Below, in pieces: positions 63,862-64,000 of a stretch of 64,000 nucleotides of DNA; within the stretch, counting starts at the first letter, position 1; the number at the start of each line of letters is the position of its first letter. Below the pieces are notes generated by a model. It saw nothing but the letters and a program-made list of their open reading frames with translations, was not told the origin of the DNA and made no database searches. The DNA is from Kryptolebias marmoratus (Eukaryota > Chordata > Actinopteri > Cyprinodontiformes > Rivulidae). Made by a program: the position numbers and the translations under genes. The stretch covers positions 6,019,139-6,083,138 of the forward strand of contig NC_051438.1 of NCBI RefSeq assembly GCF_001649575.2. The letters run 5' to 3'.

Positions 63862-64000
63862 TAGGCCTAACTTCAGGAGATCCTACCAACCCAGACAGCA
63901 AACTGTTTGTTCTCACTGCCACTCATGTGTTGATCATCAAAGAAGGGACGGTCATCCATCGCACCCAAGACACGGCAGGAGGAACGTCAGGAACATCTCC

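Overview
The window is vertebrate nuclear DNA, almost certainly from a teleost fish. It shows spliced genes with GT-AG introns, long AT-rich introns and spacers, CA/GT microsatellites, Tc1-like and hAT-like transposons, LINE fragments and solo LTRs. The species cannot be told from the sequence.

Four gene models are read on the + strand. (1) At 48-2311 lie the last four coding exons of a gene whose C-terminus resembles PTCD3, a mitochondrial ribosomal PPR protein. (2) A complete plastin gene, closest to plastin-3 (pls3), has a GC-rich non-coding first exon ending at 13471 and 14 coding exons from 17522 to 38933. These join without a break into 620 residues. (3) An olfactory-type cyclic-nucleotide-gated channel alpha subunit, closest to CNGA2, has nine coding exons from 47188 to 52238. 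Its first coding exon was not found. (4) A compact four-exon gene at 55412-60491 predicts a 120-residue protein: a signal peptide fused straight to a calnexin/calmegin-like transmembrane segment and tail, with no lectin or P domain anywhere nearby. This is the most unusual gene-level feature. The first three genes have unrelated cell roles (mitochondrial translation, actin bundling, olfactory transduction), so nothing suggests joint function. PLS3 and CNGA2 both lie on the long arm of the human X, so their linkage here may reflect old synteny.

The rest is mostly repeats: three degraded Tc1-like elements plus a fourth with long inverted repeats; two hAT-like elements with 8-bp target duplications and a larger one with a 14-bp inverted repeat; LINE pieces on both strands; and a broken antisense gag-protease retroelement inside a pls3 intron. 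One family of about 450-bp TG...CA units is present in six copies. Three of these have exact 5-bp target duplications and are best read as solo LTRs. There are also tandem arrays with periods near 304 bp and near 140 bp. Several insertions are nested and can be dated against each other, because an empty-site copy also lies in the window.
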